A stretch of 64,000 nucleotides of DNA from Alternaria dauci (lineage: Eukaryota; Ascomycota; Dothideomycetes; Pleosporales; Pleosporaceae), in contig NC_091273.1 in the NCBI RefSeq assembly GCF_042100115.1, positions 4,154,001 to 4,218,000 on the forward strand. The letters are read 5' to 3'. Below, in pieces: positions 21,005 to 33,095 of this stretch. The notes beneath the pieces are model-generated. The model had not been told where the DNA came from, did no database searches, and saw only the letters and a list, made by a program, of their open reading frames with translations. Position 1 is the first letter of the stretch. The number at the start of each line of letters is the position of its first letter. The position numbers and the translations under genes are program-made.

Positions 21005-23292
21005 ATGATGGAAACGCGATGCGACAGCGAGGTGAATAAGGGCAATGGAGGTTCGTTGACCAAGAAGAGGAAGAGAGGTCGACAGGCTAAGAGCTGCCTC
21101 GCGTGTCATCGGCGGAAGCAGAAGGTGCGTATTACATAATCAGCCGCCTGCGAGTTCGCGTCTGCGATAACGCGCAAAGTGCCCTACAACACACAAACCT
21201 TCAGACCTTCGCAGCACTTCCATGATGCAAGGTGGCATGGTCTTCACGGCCAGGCTGCGTCGGGTAGACAGCGGCTGACAATGTTCGCAGTGCGATGGAG
21301 AGTTGCCGTGCTTCAATTGCAGCAGACGCGACGTCGCGTCGAGCTGCATGTACAGCGAAGAGGCTGAGGCTCGCCGCCGGCAAACCTCACAAGTTCCCGC
21401 TATTCCTTTAGGCGATGAAGCATCCTCAGGTAGTTTCACAGGTATGTCGCTACCCCACGACACTTTTATTGCGCACGCTCTGGCTAACACACCCCGAAGA
21501 TACACATACTACGGTCACGAATAGTAGAACCTCACCCGAACCCAGAGATGCACAAGTAGGCAACCTGTTCCGCAGCCGAGACGCGCCGTCCTTTTTTGGC
21601 TCATCGTATTTCGGACCACAGGCGGCTGCAAAAATAATCGAGGAGCCGGCACCGGACCTTTCATCTGGAATTCGACATGCAGCCGCGTCGGCGCAGTCGT
21701 TCCGAGACGTAGGCGGCCCCTTCTCACAGATATGGGATCTCCTGGGCTTACTGCCTCGCAATAAAGCCAGTGTCGACCGCCTCGTACATGTTTTCCTTAC
21801 CGAGTTGAACTGGACCATAGACGCTATCCATCCTCAATCCTTCAAACTGAAATACGATGAATTTTGGGAGCGGAAGTTCGGCTTCGATGATTACGCATCT
21901 ATCGACCTCAGGTGGCTGGCATTACTGTTTATCGTCCTTGCATACGGTGTCTTCCTTGACTGTCCCCATCCAAAGAACGGCGAAGTGCAACGTGATCTCC
22001 AAGAGACATCGCTACGGTTCTACTGGGCTGCAAGACGCGCTATAGTCATCGCACCAACGTTCTACGGAGAGTCAACAGATCTCGTTCGTGCCGGTGTATT
22101 AGTCACACGCTACCTGATTCATATGCGAAGAGTGCCAGAGGCTTGGCTCACAACAAGTTTCGCCATGCGCATGGCTCAGGCGCAGGGTATGCATATTGAT
22201 GGGGAGCGTTGGCGTCTCCCCCGTAAAGAGACTGAAACACGAAGGCGCCTGTGGAGCCATCTTTACACCTTAGATAAGACCATCGCGCTCGCCATCGGCC
22301 GCCCCTTCGCCATTGTTGACCAGCAGTGTTTAGTAAAAAGAGCCACTAATGTCTGGCTGGATGATCAACCAGATGAGGCCGCCTCTGCCATCCCAGAGCT
22401 TCCAATCTCTTCGCCTACCTTAAGCGTCTATAACTTCCTCGCGCACGACTTGGCAAAGATCATTGGCGACATCCAAGACCGTTGTTTTGGCCTCTTCACC
22501 GTCTCGTACGACACCGTCATTTCACTGGATCATGAGATCAATATGTGGGAGGCGAAACTGCCAGAATACTACCACTTGAAGAATCCAGATACTTCCATGG
22601 ATCATGTACATCCGTTCCTGTACTGGAACCGCTTACATCTTCATTCCATGTACCATTTCGCCCGTGTTACTCTTCACCGACCGTATCTACTACGTCAAAG
22701 TATCACCAACCGCTTCAGGCATAGCCATGATGCATGCATCTCGTCGGCATGCGCGGACCTCGCAATGCGCATCGATTACTTTCAACAACCGCTGAACGAC
22801 CGCCTGAAGTGGACTTTGGGTCCCCACCAACTCTTCAACAGCGCCCTAGTGCTCGGCATCATCGCCGTCAAGGATCCTCACTCACCCAAATGCCGTGCGA
22901 TATTAGAAGACCTTACTGCATATTGTGACATGCAGAGAGGTGACATTTGGCTCAACGAGTTCGCACTAGCTGAGGTCAAGATCATCGAGCTCTGCATCAA
23001 GAAAGCAAACCAGTTTCGTACCAGCCGTACTGAAACACGGCCTAGCACAGCGAGTGATGCTTCGGCTACAGCTCATGTTGCCAACAACATCGACTTGACA
23101 TCACCAAATACGGAAGATAGTTCTGCAACAGTACCCGGCTTACCAGCGGTAGGTGCGGGCGGGCCCTTCCAATGGCATGCACCTCCATGGGGGGACCCGT
23201 CCCTAACACTATTTGAGCCTACTGATTTGCAACACTGGGAGCATGTGCTGGACAATATCACGCAAGAACAAATGCTATTCGGTTTCCAGTAA
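21005..23292 (+). CDS. Zn2Cys6 transcription factor of the candidate catabolic cluster
   Basis: Three exons (21005-21124, 21291-21441, 21500-23292) give 687 residues. The 166-nt first intron splits the zinc cluster after CLACHRRKQK; the second exon supplies CDGELPCFNCSRR and the final Cys (SSC). A basic KKRKRGRQ stretch precedes the cluster. The middle region (about 200-460) is a fungal_trans domain: LRWLALLFIVLAYGVF, RAGVLVTRYLIHMRRVPEAW, MAQAQGMHIDG, ETRRRLWSHLYTLDKTIALAIGRP. An ORF starting at 21415 lacks the DNA-binding domain and would be misannotated. It lies between the MFS permease and FAH genes and is the likely pathway-specific activator of this locus (inference). Confidence 0.9.
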
Positions 23293-23455
23293 GATACCCA
23301 GCCCCGGATACATTGGCATGTCCGCCACAGGTCGGAGAATGGTGTCGGCATGCGTCGTGGCTTGTCAAAACTCTATCACCAAACTCTTGTCCATAATATG
23401 ATCTTGCTTGGATATCACTGCGGTTCTCGATAACCCTTCGCTGCTAGCACCTTCT

Positions 23456-24456
23456 TTAGGCTTTCTCGTACACCACTGGCGTAACCAGACTTCCCATACC
23501 ATGGCTCATCACGATTCTCAAATCATCGCCTTGCTTGAGCCATACCTTTGGTACTTTGCTGACCCCAATACCGTGCGGCGTACCCGTCATTATCACGGTA
23601 CCTGGCTCCAATGTTGTCCCTTGGCTTAGGTACGCAACGATCTCCGGTATGCTGAAGATCATATCATTCGCCAACGAGTACTGCATCATCTCACCATTCA
23701 GTACGGTCTTGAGCTCAATGTCGCCTGGGTTCGATATCGAAGACGCGGATACCAGACAAGGCCCTAGTGGTGCAAAACCATCGAAGCCTTTTCCAAAACT
23801 CCATTGCGCACCGTTGAATTGGTGGACCCGCGCTGTCACGTCATTCGAACATGTGTAGCCCAGCACGTAGTCCATGGCATCTTCTCTGCTTACGTTCCTT
23901 GCCGACTTTCCAATGATTACGGCGAGCTCGGCTTCGTAGTCTGCCTGCCCATCAGTCGCCTGATGCGGGATGACCAATGGCGCATTGGGCGCACCAAGAC
24001 AGGTTGCGGGCTTAAAGAAGAGCGTTGGGTGGTTTGGGAGATCCAGATTCATCTCTTTAGCATGCTTGCGATAGTTCAGGCCTATACAGCGAATAGTACC
24101 GACTTCGGCTTTTGACAGCGGTGGCAGCAGTCGTGATATCGTCGCGATGGCTGATGTTGGCTGCACATCTGCGGAGAGTACTGATGACTCAGTGAAAACG
24201 CGTACTTCGACATTCGCTCCGGATGCAAGGGCTGCGCCAACTGGAAATTGTCAGAGATGACCTTCGGCGAGGAGGAGTTGGCATACCATCCAGTCCTGCG
24301 TCGAGCGGCTCGCCGATATGCTCAGCCCCATCTTCGATTGCCACAAAACGCACCAAGCGGCTCCAAGTCTACGCAATCGAATCAGTAGACGCTATATAAA
24401 CCTCCAAACCAGTCACATACCGTCGGCATTCCACTTGTGATATCTATCGAGCCCAT
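23456..24456 (-). CDS. Fumarylacetoacetate hydrolase (FAH) family protein
   Basis: Three exons on the minus strand (24456-24421, 24368-24287, 24240-23456) give 300 residues. The first exon codes only MGSIDITSGMPT. The joined second exon gives RLVRFVAIEDGAEHIGEPLD, the conserved RFxxxEDG...GEP opening of the FAH family, and the third carries IRCIGLNYRKHAKEMN, PTLFFKPATCL, DYEAELAVIIGK (metal ligands E and E/D region), LGYTCSNDVTAR, GKGFDGFAPLGP and TGTPHGIGV. All key segments are intact. Members hydrolyse or isomerise beta-diketo acids and acylpyruvates, and this short form resembles 2-hydroxyhepta-diene-dioate isomerase or acylpyruvase rather than true FAH of tyrosine breakdown. Convergent with the regulator (163 nt between ends). 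Its presence with a permease, a regulator and the UPF0261/TIM-barrel pair suggests degradation of an organic acid. Confidence 0.92.
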
Positions 24457-24946
24457 GATTTGTATGAAGTTTTGTAGAATACGACGACAGGCTACGAAAA
24501 CGTGTATGTTTAGAAATCCCGTGCCTACATCTCGGATACTTATTCCATTCCAGTTCGCAGTGTCATGGTTGATCTTATTGCCACGGCATGCATTGCCGTT
24601 GCTTATCGATCGGGAATTGTTGGACAGGCCGACACCCCTGCTCGAGTGGGTCGACGCCCCACAAGTGCGAGTGCGCAACATCGGATAACCTTATCTCAGG
24701 TCCACAAGTGTTGCTGTGCTCCTCGAACAATACACCGAGAGCAACACATCTTTATCAGACTCCAAGTAGACCATCGATGACACATTCACATGGAGGCCGA
24801 ATTGTCACACCACGTACTCCACAGTACGATGACTTGAGGAACAGAATTACCATTATATGATACACGATATGTTGCGAAGCTATGCAATTCGAGTATAACG
24901 CCGCGTTTTCTTCTCCTCCAACCTCTGACCCACGGCTTCTTAGCAA
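24457..24946. other. Intergenic region
   Basis: Promoter side of the FAH gene and 3' flank of the next minus-strand gene. Nothing else recognised. Confidence 0.4.
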
Positions 24947-27471
24947 TCAGAGTGACTTCCTCAGGAGCTTCTGCATCTCCTTTTCCTTTGCTCTCGCCAC
25001 CGCCTCCGAGTCCTGCCTTTCCAGGCGCTCTGGCGGTGCGCGATGATAGGTCTGCTCATGTTGCTCGCGCTGCACCTCCATGATTCCTGGGATGCCTACA
25101 TGAGCCATCCTGCCGTAGTCCGCCATCGACCGCGAATTGAAGTGGCGAATGCCTCGCTCTCCCGGAGGCACATTTGCCAGGTTCGTGTCAACTGGCGGGA
25201 ACTGGCTGCGGCGACCTAGATTCGCATTGATCCGACCAGGAGTTGGTGCCTCCGGCATCATACTGTCTGGAGAACCAGGACCTGACCCCTGATTCCGGTT
25301 GGAGAACTGTACAGGTCTCTGCAGCCACTCGTCCGATTCCTCTAGTACTTGATCCATGTATCTAGACATCGGATTACGGCTCCTTGGTTGTAGCTGCGAT
25401 GGTCTTGCGGAGGACATGCTAGCCAGATCTTGCGGGTTGCGTAGTACAGAAGGAGGCCGTTGGTGGAAATTCCGAGGCTGGGTTACGAGGCTAGGATCGG
25501 ATCGAATCGAAGCAGCAGCACCATGCGCGATACTCCCGTCGTCTAGGAAACTTGTCAAGTCCGACTGTCGGTTGCCAGGCGGAGTCACAGCATTTCCGTT
25601 GACGTCTGAGATCATCGACTCGGTCCATACAGGCGACCGGATTGTCGTCTGCTGGGTTACTGTCGATGGCGGTGATGGCACTACCAATCGCTGTAACACT
25701 AGCATTCTAGGTGTGAAGACGTCGACAGTCTGCGGTATCGGAAGTTCCGAACTTGGGAATCGTCCACCCACAGGGGTGTTCAGATTCGAGGAACTTGGGT
25801 CAGGGTTCGTGACGAACCACTGCTGCGTCTGCGGCAAAGGGGCGATGCTGCCAACGTCATCCTGGACTTCGGGAACAGAGGCTCGATCAATCACGCCACT
25901 CTCGCTGGCCGCATCGTCTGTAACCCTCGATAGAGAGTCCTCTCTGAATCTCCTCCCTATCCTTGACAAGATCGCTGCACGGTTCTCCCCTCGAGACCAT
26001 ATCTCGCTGTGAGCTGCACCTTCTGCCAGATTCTTCGCCGCATCCTTCATTTCAGCCACGCCTTTGAAGCTGATTCTTGCCTCTTTGATACCCTTGGAAA
26101 TACTCCCGATACCCCGGGTTAGCATATTTTGAGTTAGGGGTAATGAGGACGCGGCGTTTTCTGGAACATGATAATTATTGATGGTCACGGGACCATTATA
26201 ATTATAATGATAATGAACCGAGGGTACCGAGGGCTGCTGCAGATGGGAAGAGGCCAAGGCAGCCGGAGTTATCACATCGGGAGTGATTGCTAGTGGCAGA
26301 TTCTCGACAGTGACCTGGATTAGAGGTCCAGAATCTGCAACAGACCTACGTGCAATGCTCCTGTGTGATGTTCGAGATGATGGTGTTTGACCAACAGACG
26401 CCGCTCCACTCGACGGTGGATAGAGCGAGAGGGCTGTGGACGGTCGAGATCCCTGGACTTCTCGTTGTTGAATTTGACGATACTCAGTGCGGCAGGAACC
26501 CGACAGAGTACGCTGTGGATATGCATGAAACCGAGACGACCGTGATTCCCGGGCTGTGGAGGACGTGTCTTCGGTAGACACGGTAGCCGGTCGAGTCGGA
26601 GTGTCATCTGCTTGCGAAGATGGGAGATATGCTCCAAGATCTATGGAATGGTCGTCGCTGATTTTAGGATCGCTTGGAGTACTGCGAGACAATTCGAGTG
26701 ACTCCACTGTCCGTCCAAAGTTCTCTCCTTCCGTACGGATCAATGGTGGGTGGACTGAAGACACTGATCGAACAGAGAGACCGGTCCTAGCTGCAGGCGA
26801 TGATGAAGTGCCTGCAGTTGCTGTATGCGAAGGTCTCGCACCAGGTCTGACGTAGTCGATCGTGGGTGTGACCGGCAGAACAATAGGGCCAGTGTCCCGA
26901 GGCTCGTCTTCCTGACTTAGCAGCGTGGCAAGCTGGATCTGTTCCTCTTCCGTCAAGGTATTGACAGTGTTATTAACCGGAGAATGGGTAACCTCTCCGG
27001 TCATTCTTTTCCACTCCCGCCTTAGGGTCACCTCGCCTTCAAGGATTGCTTTGTCAAGAGCCTCCTCTTGCTCTCGCTCAGCTTGGGCATATCCATCCAT
27101 TGAAGGCTTGGGTTTTGCGGCCTGTCTTGACTCCTCTCGACTGACAGGAAGTGCGAGGCGATGCGGGATAGCGTCGGTCGATTGGTGGAGCCGGTAAATT
27201 CGGGGAGCGCGGTGGGTGTTGGTGGAGATAGTGGTAGGGAGTGGCCGTGGTGCCTGTGGTGTGCGTGGAGTTGGGCTATTTGTCGGAAGACTTACACCAG
27301 CAGCGTCGATGCGCACGTGCAGCTCCGAAAGGGGAGTTCGTACTTGACCAACTTACCGTCATGGCTTTCCCCGAAGGCTGCGATAAGGCCTACTAGTGTA
27401 TGTTGGTCACAGCGCTTCTCAGGCGTTGGAATAAAGAGGTCCAATTGGCGCGCAGTGTCATGAATGACCAT
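24947..27471 (-). CDS. Long disordered hypothetical protein, 5' end uncertain
   Basis: A 2.3-kb open frame (24947-27316) codes a Ser/Pro/Thr/Arg-rich, low-complexity protein. There is a conserved-looking charged helical segment (AEREQEEALDKAILEGEV...REWKRMTGEV, then LTEEEQIQLATLLSQEDE), a short hydrophobic-polar patch (SVHYHYNYNGPVTINNYHVP) and a C-terminal helical end (EAVARAKEKEMQKLLRKSL). No enzyme motif is seen. The frame has no ATG before MDGYAQ (27100). A plausible first exon starts at ATG 27471 (MVIHDTARQLDLFIPTPEKR) and reaches a GTAAGT donor near 27350, but I could not find an acceptor that clearly restores the frame, so the join is unresolved. The conservative model is 24947-27100. 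Codon use and length argue for a real gene. Confidence 0.6.
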
Positions 27472-27821
27472 CGCGATATTGTTTTTGAGATGAGTAGGCC
27501 AAATACTGCACCCGTTCTAGAGTACTGTCGTATATGTAAAGGCGCGAAGAATGCGTCGACATATCGAACTGTATGGAGAGATAGGTGACATATATGACGT
27601 GAGACGTCGTCCTTCCTATCAGAAGATTTGCGTACCCATAAGATTTTCCTTATTTATGTCCGATTTTCTTTGTGGTGTCGCGAGTATGCTTTGTTCCGGC
27701 AAATACACATGATTTCTTTGTCACGTCTAACTTTGCTTGTACTGCACGTAGGAAGTTTTCCCGTTTAGAATAACACGAGAAACAGATAGACTGATCGTTC
27801 TTGAATGTGCGCAATGCATTG
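27472..27821. other. Intergenic region
   Basis: About 350 nt between two minus-strand genes; AT-richer than its surroundings, without recognised elements. Confidence 0.4.
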
Positions 27822-29591
27822 CTACAGTCCACACCCAGTAGTCAACACATCGACAACCTGTTTTCGAAACTCAACCATGCCTTCAATCGGATCATTGTAA
27901 TGCCAAGTGAGGCATTTGAGCACGACTTGCGCGTAAGCCTTCCCCATCTCTCTCTCGATGTCGATACTATTCGCCCAATCTAGTGTCGCATTGTGTACCC
28001 GGGAAAAGAGATCTTGCTGCTGTGCTATATCAAAGATGGGAAACTTTTCTATACGGCGGGCGAAGACTCTCGCCATCGTTCGCCATAGCCCAAGCTCGAG
28101 AAGCACTACGCCAAGAGAGTAGATCTCATGCTCGTTCGAATATTCAGATGATGGTCGGCCAAAGCGGTCGTGGTGTCGATATAGATTCGGCTCCAAGGCG
28201 AAGTGCGTCGCGTCGAGGGGTTGCAGCACGCCCCAGCCAACAAAGAAGGGAGACAACTCGAGGTCATTCAAAGACCGTGGCATCATAGCTATACTGCGCG
28301 ACTGTACATTTCCGTGTACCCAACCGGAAGCGTGCGACTCAAGCAGTGTGCTCGCAAGTGCTCTCGCTATTAGGAAGCGGCTTCCTATCGAGGGTCTTGC
28401 TGTTGGACCCTTCGAAATCACATCATGCAAAGACGGTGGATTCGATGCCCACGGATGACTCTGTGGTGCTCGGTAAACGATCAAACTCCTCGTGTTTAGT
28501 GGATCATCGATGAAACCCATGCAGCTGAGGGTGTGTAGCTGGTAGCCATCCTGGGCATCGCTTTTGACCGATACATCAGTCTGATGAGGGGCCTGTAACA
28601 ACCATGTCAGATGACACATGTATTCAGTAGGCGTCTCACTATCGGATCTGGACTCAACCAACACATCCACCTCCTCACCTCCATCGTCGTATATCGTCTT
28701 GGTGAGGCTGTGCGATGGTTGCTCAGTGCTTGTCGGATCCCTCAGTGCGCCAACAAGCGCATTGTAATCGCCCGAAGGCTCTGCACCCGCCCGGTGTTGA
28801 CGTTCGAGTTGTTCTGCTACGCCAAGGATGGCAGCTTGTCTTGTGTGACCAAACCCTGGATCTGGCGGCCCGATACCGAGGAAGACAATTTCTAAAGTTT
28901 GTCGAAGTCGATGCGTCCATTGCAGGCAGTTTAAGGTGAGTGCGACCATCTCCTCCTCTCCGAATAACGCCTTGTAAAGCCCAGGTCGCGCCTTCTCGCG
29001 CCAAAGTTGCGAACGCTCTTTCATCTCCTCTCTCCAGCTCCTTTGCTCGTATTGTGCATCTAGCGATGCTGTGCGACCGCGCTTCAGATCTTCGATGCTC
29101 CTCTGACCCGTTCCGGGTATAGGGCTTTTGCTTATGTACCTCCATGCCTCCCGATGCGCGGCTAGCGACTTGTTGAGTGAGTATAGAGAATGCTCTACAT
29201 CGCCCGTTAGAGTACGATGCACTCGGCTGTCGCGTAAGATGCCGGTCAGATCACTAAAACAGACGTTCGAAAACACGTCCAAGAAGACCAATGTCTCGTT
29301 CAAGAAGTTTGTTGTGCGTGATATGCTGCCTGCGTCCTTCGTGACATCGCGAATGAAGATCAGAGTTGCGCAAATAACTATAGGAGCGTTAGCATGTAAA
29401 CCGGCGATTGTGTATTCTTTGTCAAGTCTTTGAGATCTGACAGATGAAGAAGATCTTTCCAGCCCAGCAAGAATTTGCACGAGGTTATGAAGTGTGTTAG
29501 ATTCGAAGAATAGCGGAGGTTTCGTCGGATGTTGCACGCAGCTATCTACCGGAATACGTACGATGAATGAGCTCGAGAGATGCGCTGACAT
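27822..29591 (-). CDS. Pseudokinase-like protein of the fungal HeLo/prion-propagation-associated type
   Basis: Single-exon gene of 589 residues; ATG at 29591. The N-terminal half (about 1-290) is mainly helical without a named motif. It resembles the long helical regions that precede kinase-like folds in fungal HET-s/LopB-associated proteins. The C-terminal half has kinase C-lobe echoes: RFLIARALASTLLESHASGWVHGNVQSRSI (catalytic-loop position reads HGN rather than HRD), VGWGVLQPL in place of DFG, and NEHEIYSLGVVLLELGLW (the conserved D-x-YSxG helix, here with E). Catalytic Asp and DFG are therefore absent, so no phosphotransfer is expected. Related proteins are linked to cell-death or allorecognition signalling, but that role is inference for this gene. 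The family assignment is by pattern only. Confidence 0.6.
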   Translation of the reverse strand: MSAHLSSSFIVRIPVDSCVQHPTKPPLFFESNTLHNLVQILAGLERSSSSVRSQRLDKEYTIAGLHANAPIVICATLIFIRDVTKDAGSISRTTNFLNETLVFLDVFSNVCFSDLTGILRDSRVHRTLTGDVEHSLYSLNKSLAAHREAWRYISKSPIPGTGQRSIEDLKRGRTASLDAQYEQRSWREEMKERSQLWREKARPGLYKALFGEEEMVALTLNCLQWTHRLRQTLEIVFLGIGPPDPGFGHTRQAAILGVAEQLERQHRAGAEPSGDYNALVGALRDPTSTEQPSHSLTKTIYDDGGEEVDVLVESRSDSETPTEYMCHLTWLLQAPHQTDVSVKSDAQDGYQLHTLSCMGFIDDPLNTRSLIVYRAPQSHPWASNPPSLHDVISKGPTARPSIGSRFLIARALASTLLESHASGWVHGNVQSRSIAMMPRSLNDLELSPFFVGWGVLQPLDATHFALEPNLYRHHDRFGRPSSEYSNEHEIYSLGVVLLELGLWRTMARVFARRIEKFPIFDIAQQQDLFSRVHNATLDWANSIDIEREMGKAYAQVVLKCLTWHYNDPIEGMVEFRKQVVDVLTTGCGL

Positions 29592-30947
29592 GATCCATGG
29601 CGTCGCAAGCTACCAAGGAACAGTAGAACTCGATACGCAGTCAATCAAACGCGATGCAATTGCGAAAAGTAACGTTTGAAGTGCATTAGCGGCGCAAGCA
29701 GTCAAGATAGTGAGCGAACGGAAATGCGGCGTGCCATGGTCGCGCTAAGCCACCACATCGGATGGGGTTCAGCTAAATTTAAGTTGCCCCGCCACATTGC
29801 CGCCGTGGAGGAGTGGGATACAAGACATGGGCGAATTACTGACGCGGCCCGATGTAAACGAGTAGAGTTTGATGATAGAATGAGTGGGAAGTGGGAAGTC
29901 CGCCGGCTTTCCAAGGTCCGGCCTTGAAATTGCATGCAACGTCATTTAATGACCCGTGCACAACCCAAAAGATGCTAGCTGCCGAGGTAAGCATAGGGAC
30001 CAAATTCGCCGTTCGTCTTGAGCCTCTTGCCGCCTCTTTTGTAACTAGGTATGGTTATATACGGTCTACACAACGCGGTATAGCCGATTACTACCTAGGT
30101 AGGGTCTGAGCACTACAGCCTCCGAGATGTCATGAAGAAATACCACCTATCGAGGCCACGATGTCGAATTTAGATCTGGAGGGGACGTCATGATTCCGGC
30201 TTAGTCGGCAGTACTCTTTTCCATTCTCTAGTCGATGTTCAAGTTGAAGCGTGCCACTACAATGGAATCTCTGATTGATGCGGTCTTTGCCATCGTCTTG
30301 CAGTTACAGCCGACCTTGTGTTTAGGCAAGTTATCACATTCCATAACAACTCGTGAATGGGCTGTAGGTAGTATGCCCAGACGCGAGAACAGATGAATGG
30401 TACTAGAACAGGGATTGTATCAGCAGCGACCAAGATTGAGTCGGCAACGAATTATAAGAACTATATGGAGAACTACTCGTGTCGTGATGTGTCGATGTTG
30501 GGTCAACACGCGGACGGGTCAATGACGTCACGCGCTAGAATCTGACTCCAGATGTGAGTTGCCAGCATACTGCGACAGCTCTGCACAACCATCCCATCGA
30601 CCACGCCCGCTGCTGCAACAGTTGTCATCTGCAAGATTGTGCAGCTATACGAGACGAACGTTCAAGCTCGACAAGAACTCGCCTTCGATGATGAATCCGC
30701 GACGCGATAGCCAACACCCAACATCTCCATCCCACGCGTATCGAACCGAGCTCGCAGCGCCGTGACTCCTCGCATCCATCTACTAGAATACCATCCGCCA
30801 TACATACACAATGCCTAGATCTAGTGAGGTTTTGCGCCTCCGGGTGGTGGCAGTTTGCCGGCAATACGCTTGTCCTGCTCTTCCTTTGGCAACGTATCCC
30901 ATTCAGCGACATTCTTGTCCTTCGCGATATCAGCATGGGTCCTCGTG
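29592..30947. other. Gene-free stretch of about 1.36 kb
   Basis: Only short ORFs without family signal. It contains one CTACCTAGGTAGG palindrome (30091-30103; see the repeat note) and no tRNA. It separates the pseudokinase gene from the glycan genes and probably holds promoter and 3' flanks only. Confidence 0.4.
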
Positions 30948-32175
30948 TCACAACCTGGTTGCTGTTGGACTTACCCATTCTGCTACACAATCCGGCTTCC
31001 AATTACACTTTTCTACTTCGCCATACATGGGGTGATTGCGTCGTGGATGAAGCGTTGGCCATCCCGAAGCATGATAGTGGTGCTTCACCAACGCACCCCT
31101 CGAGTCATGATTTCCAGAATCCGAGTGTCCTTGGCCAGCCGCGAAAGCTTCGACGTTCAAAACCAGGATCCCGTGAACCAACCTTGACTCTGCCAAGTTA
31201 TGAAAAAGATCCCAGGTAACAGCCTTTCCCTGGTTCTGTGCTGTCATTTGCTCTAGCACAGCTTTCGTAAACGCTGACGGGCCCGTCCCACTAATGACCT
31301 CATCGAAGTCCAGGTGTAACTGCGAGATTTCAACTTCTTTCTCATGCGAAAGTTCATGTAGCCACACTTGAATGTTCTCGATGAGTCTCATCGTCACCGG
31401 CAGTCTTGGCTTGGCGGCGAACGTCCACTGACAGAAGGATTTACACTTTGACCCCAAAATGTCGTGGTCAGCGAATGTTGGTTCATCAATCTCCACCCCA
31501 ATTATCATGTCGACATCCTCCTCGTTATACCGCTCAGGTATAAATCTGTTGACAGGACGGAGGCATTCTACGTCTATGTCGGCATACACGCCACCCTCAG
31601 CGTACATGACGAGATAACGGAGCAAATCAGCCTTGATGATCGTTATGTTGAGCTCTCGGTATAGGTCAACAAGGTCCGGTCTGTTGATACCATGAGCACC
31701 ATAGTGCCATTCGAGGTACTCATTTGCGTTGTCGTCGGTCAAAACCTCGTATCGATACTGGGGGTTCTTTGCTGGCCTGAAAGATGCGCGCACAGAGTCA
31801 ATGTACGCCTTACATGCAGTTCATAAAGACAAATTCTTACCAGGTCTTCGCTGAGTCGGAGTCGCGCTTTTCGAAACCTAAGGGACCCACCTTCCACGTC
31901 TGCCAGATTTTTCTAGGAATGACTGCACTACTCGGTTGTAGCGGTTGCTGGTACTTGAGCTCGCGTCTATACTTTGAAGCAGCCCGAATAGGTGTGGTAA
32001 AGAAATGCGTATTGGCGAAGAACACGAATATGAACAGGAGGGCGAGATACGCAGGCAAGATCCTGCGTACTTGACTTGTGAGCTTGCCCGAGAAATGCGA
32101 TGCGATTGGGGAATGGGGAGCCATTGTGGTATCAAGGTGAAGCTTCGGCGGAGGTTGCCTGGGTCGTGTGCGCAT
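30948..32175 (-). CDS. GT32 family glycosyltransferase (OCH1/DXD-sugar-binding type), type II membrane protein
   Basis: Two exons on the minus strand (32175-31841 and 31776-30948; 64-nt intron GTAAGA...TTTCAG) give 387 residues, or 370 from the second ATG at 32124. After a short cytoplasmic tail a single transmembrane helix (LPAYLALLFIFVFFANTHFF) anchors the protein with its catalytic domain in the Golgi lumen. PRKIWQTWKV (exon 1) matches the IP(K/R)xIWQTWK opening of the OCH1-like family, and YLVMYAEGGVYADIDVECL gives the GGxYxDxD motif; DID is the metal/nucleotide-sugar binding DxD. Members transfer mannose or other hexoses to N-glycans or sphingolipids. It lies divergent from an acyltransferase-3 and then a GT8-like gene, suggesting a shared glycan pathway. 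Confidence 0.9.
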
Positions 32176-33095
32176 GCTGGGTTATTACGATAACGTAGGC
32201 CGCTATGGCGACCCAACCCCTCGAAGTCTATGAGGGATTAGCTCGTTGGGGCTCTCCCGAGAGCCTCCTGTCAACTTCACAAGCGGCCATTGCGCCCACC
32301 GTCCCCGCTCAGCCATCATCCTCGGTACATCGGTACAAGTGGTTGAGACAGGGCTTGTCTCGTGGCACAAATCCAATAGCGCATGTGCGTCGCATGGCTA
32401 AGAACTCTTCTGCATTGTTGTGGCGAGGGTGTTAGGCTAAGATGCCTAGGCTAAAGCTTCTCTACAACCCTCCTTCCACCCCTACAAGAAAAATCACACT
32501 CGAAACAAGATCTTATTTTTTGATTTTCTTTTCTTACAACGTATGGAGGGTACTAGCAAGGACACAAGAGATTACGTGTACAAGCTAGGAGAGGTAAGTA
32601 GCAAATAGAAGAAGAGGGATGGAAGAAAAGATGCTGCGCATCCAGACTAGGGAGGAGTGTGGACAATCCCTGCAGGCCAGTCGGGGCTTCGACGTAATCG
32701 GCACCATGCCCATTCAAAGCCCCGCACCAGTTACCGTCTGTCAGGGACCATCCAATAGGACTATCTACTAAACCGTAACTGATATGCGCTATTGCAGGTC
32801 AGTCTAGTCCATTGTCGGATGCTCCTGCGGTATGCGATCAGGATCACCAACACCCTACCCCGCCTGCATGGGCTGTTGGACCTGGATGAGTGTTTCTTTG
32901 CACTTCAAAAGTTCTACACATGTGCTGCCTCGGTTGAGATAAGCTACGGGTACGATTCTTTTGAGAAAGTTGTGTTCCGTCCGGCCTAGCACAACCCCGC
33001 GTTGCACGCTATCATTTTGCGTCCTCAGACTCTCACCAATCTCTCCAGTCGAGGCCGCATTCATCACGACCACTGCTACAGCTTCAATCATAGCC
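32176..33095. other. Intergenic region between two divergent glycan genes
   Basis: About 920 nt; contains GATGCCTAGGC (32441-32451) and a T-rich tract near 32,515-32,540. It probably holds both promoters. No ORF with a family signal. Confidence 0.4.

Noticed and set aside
25356..26012. A 218-codon plus-strand ORF inside the disordered-protein gene
   Set aside because: Antisense to a low-complexity coding frame; composition mirrors the opposite strand.
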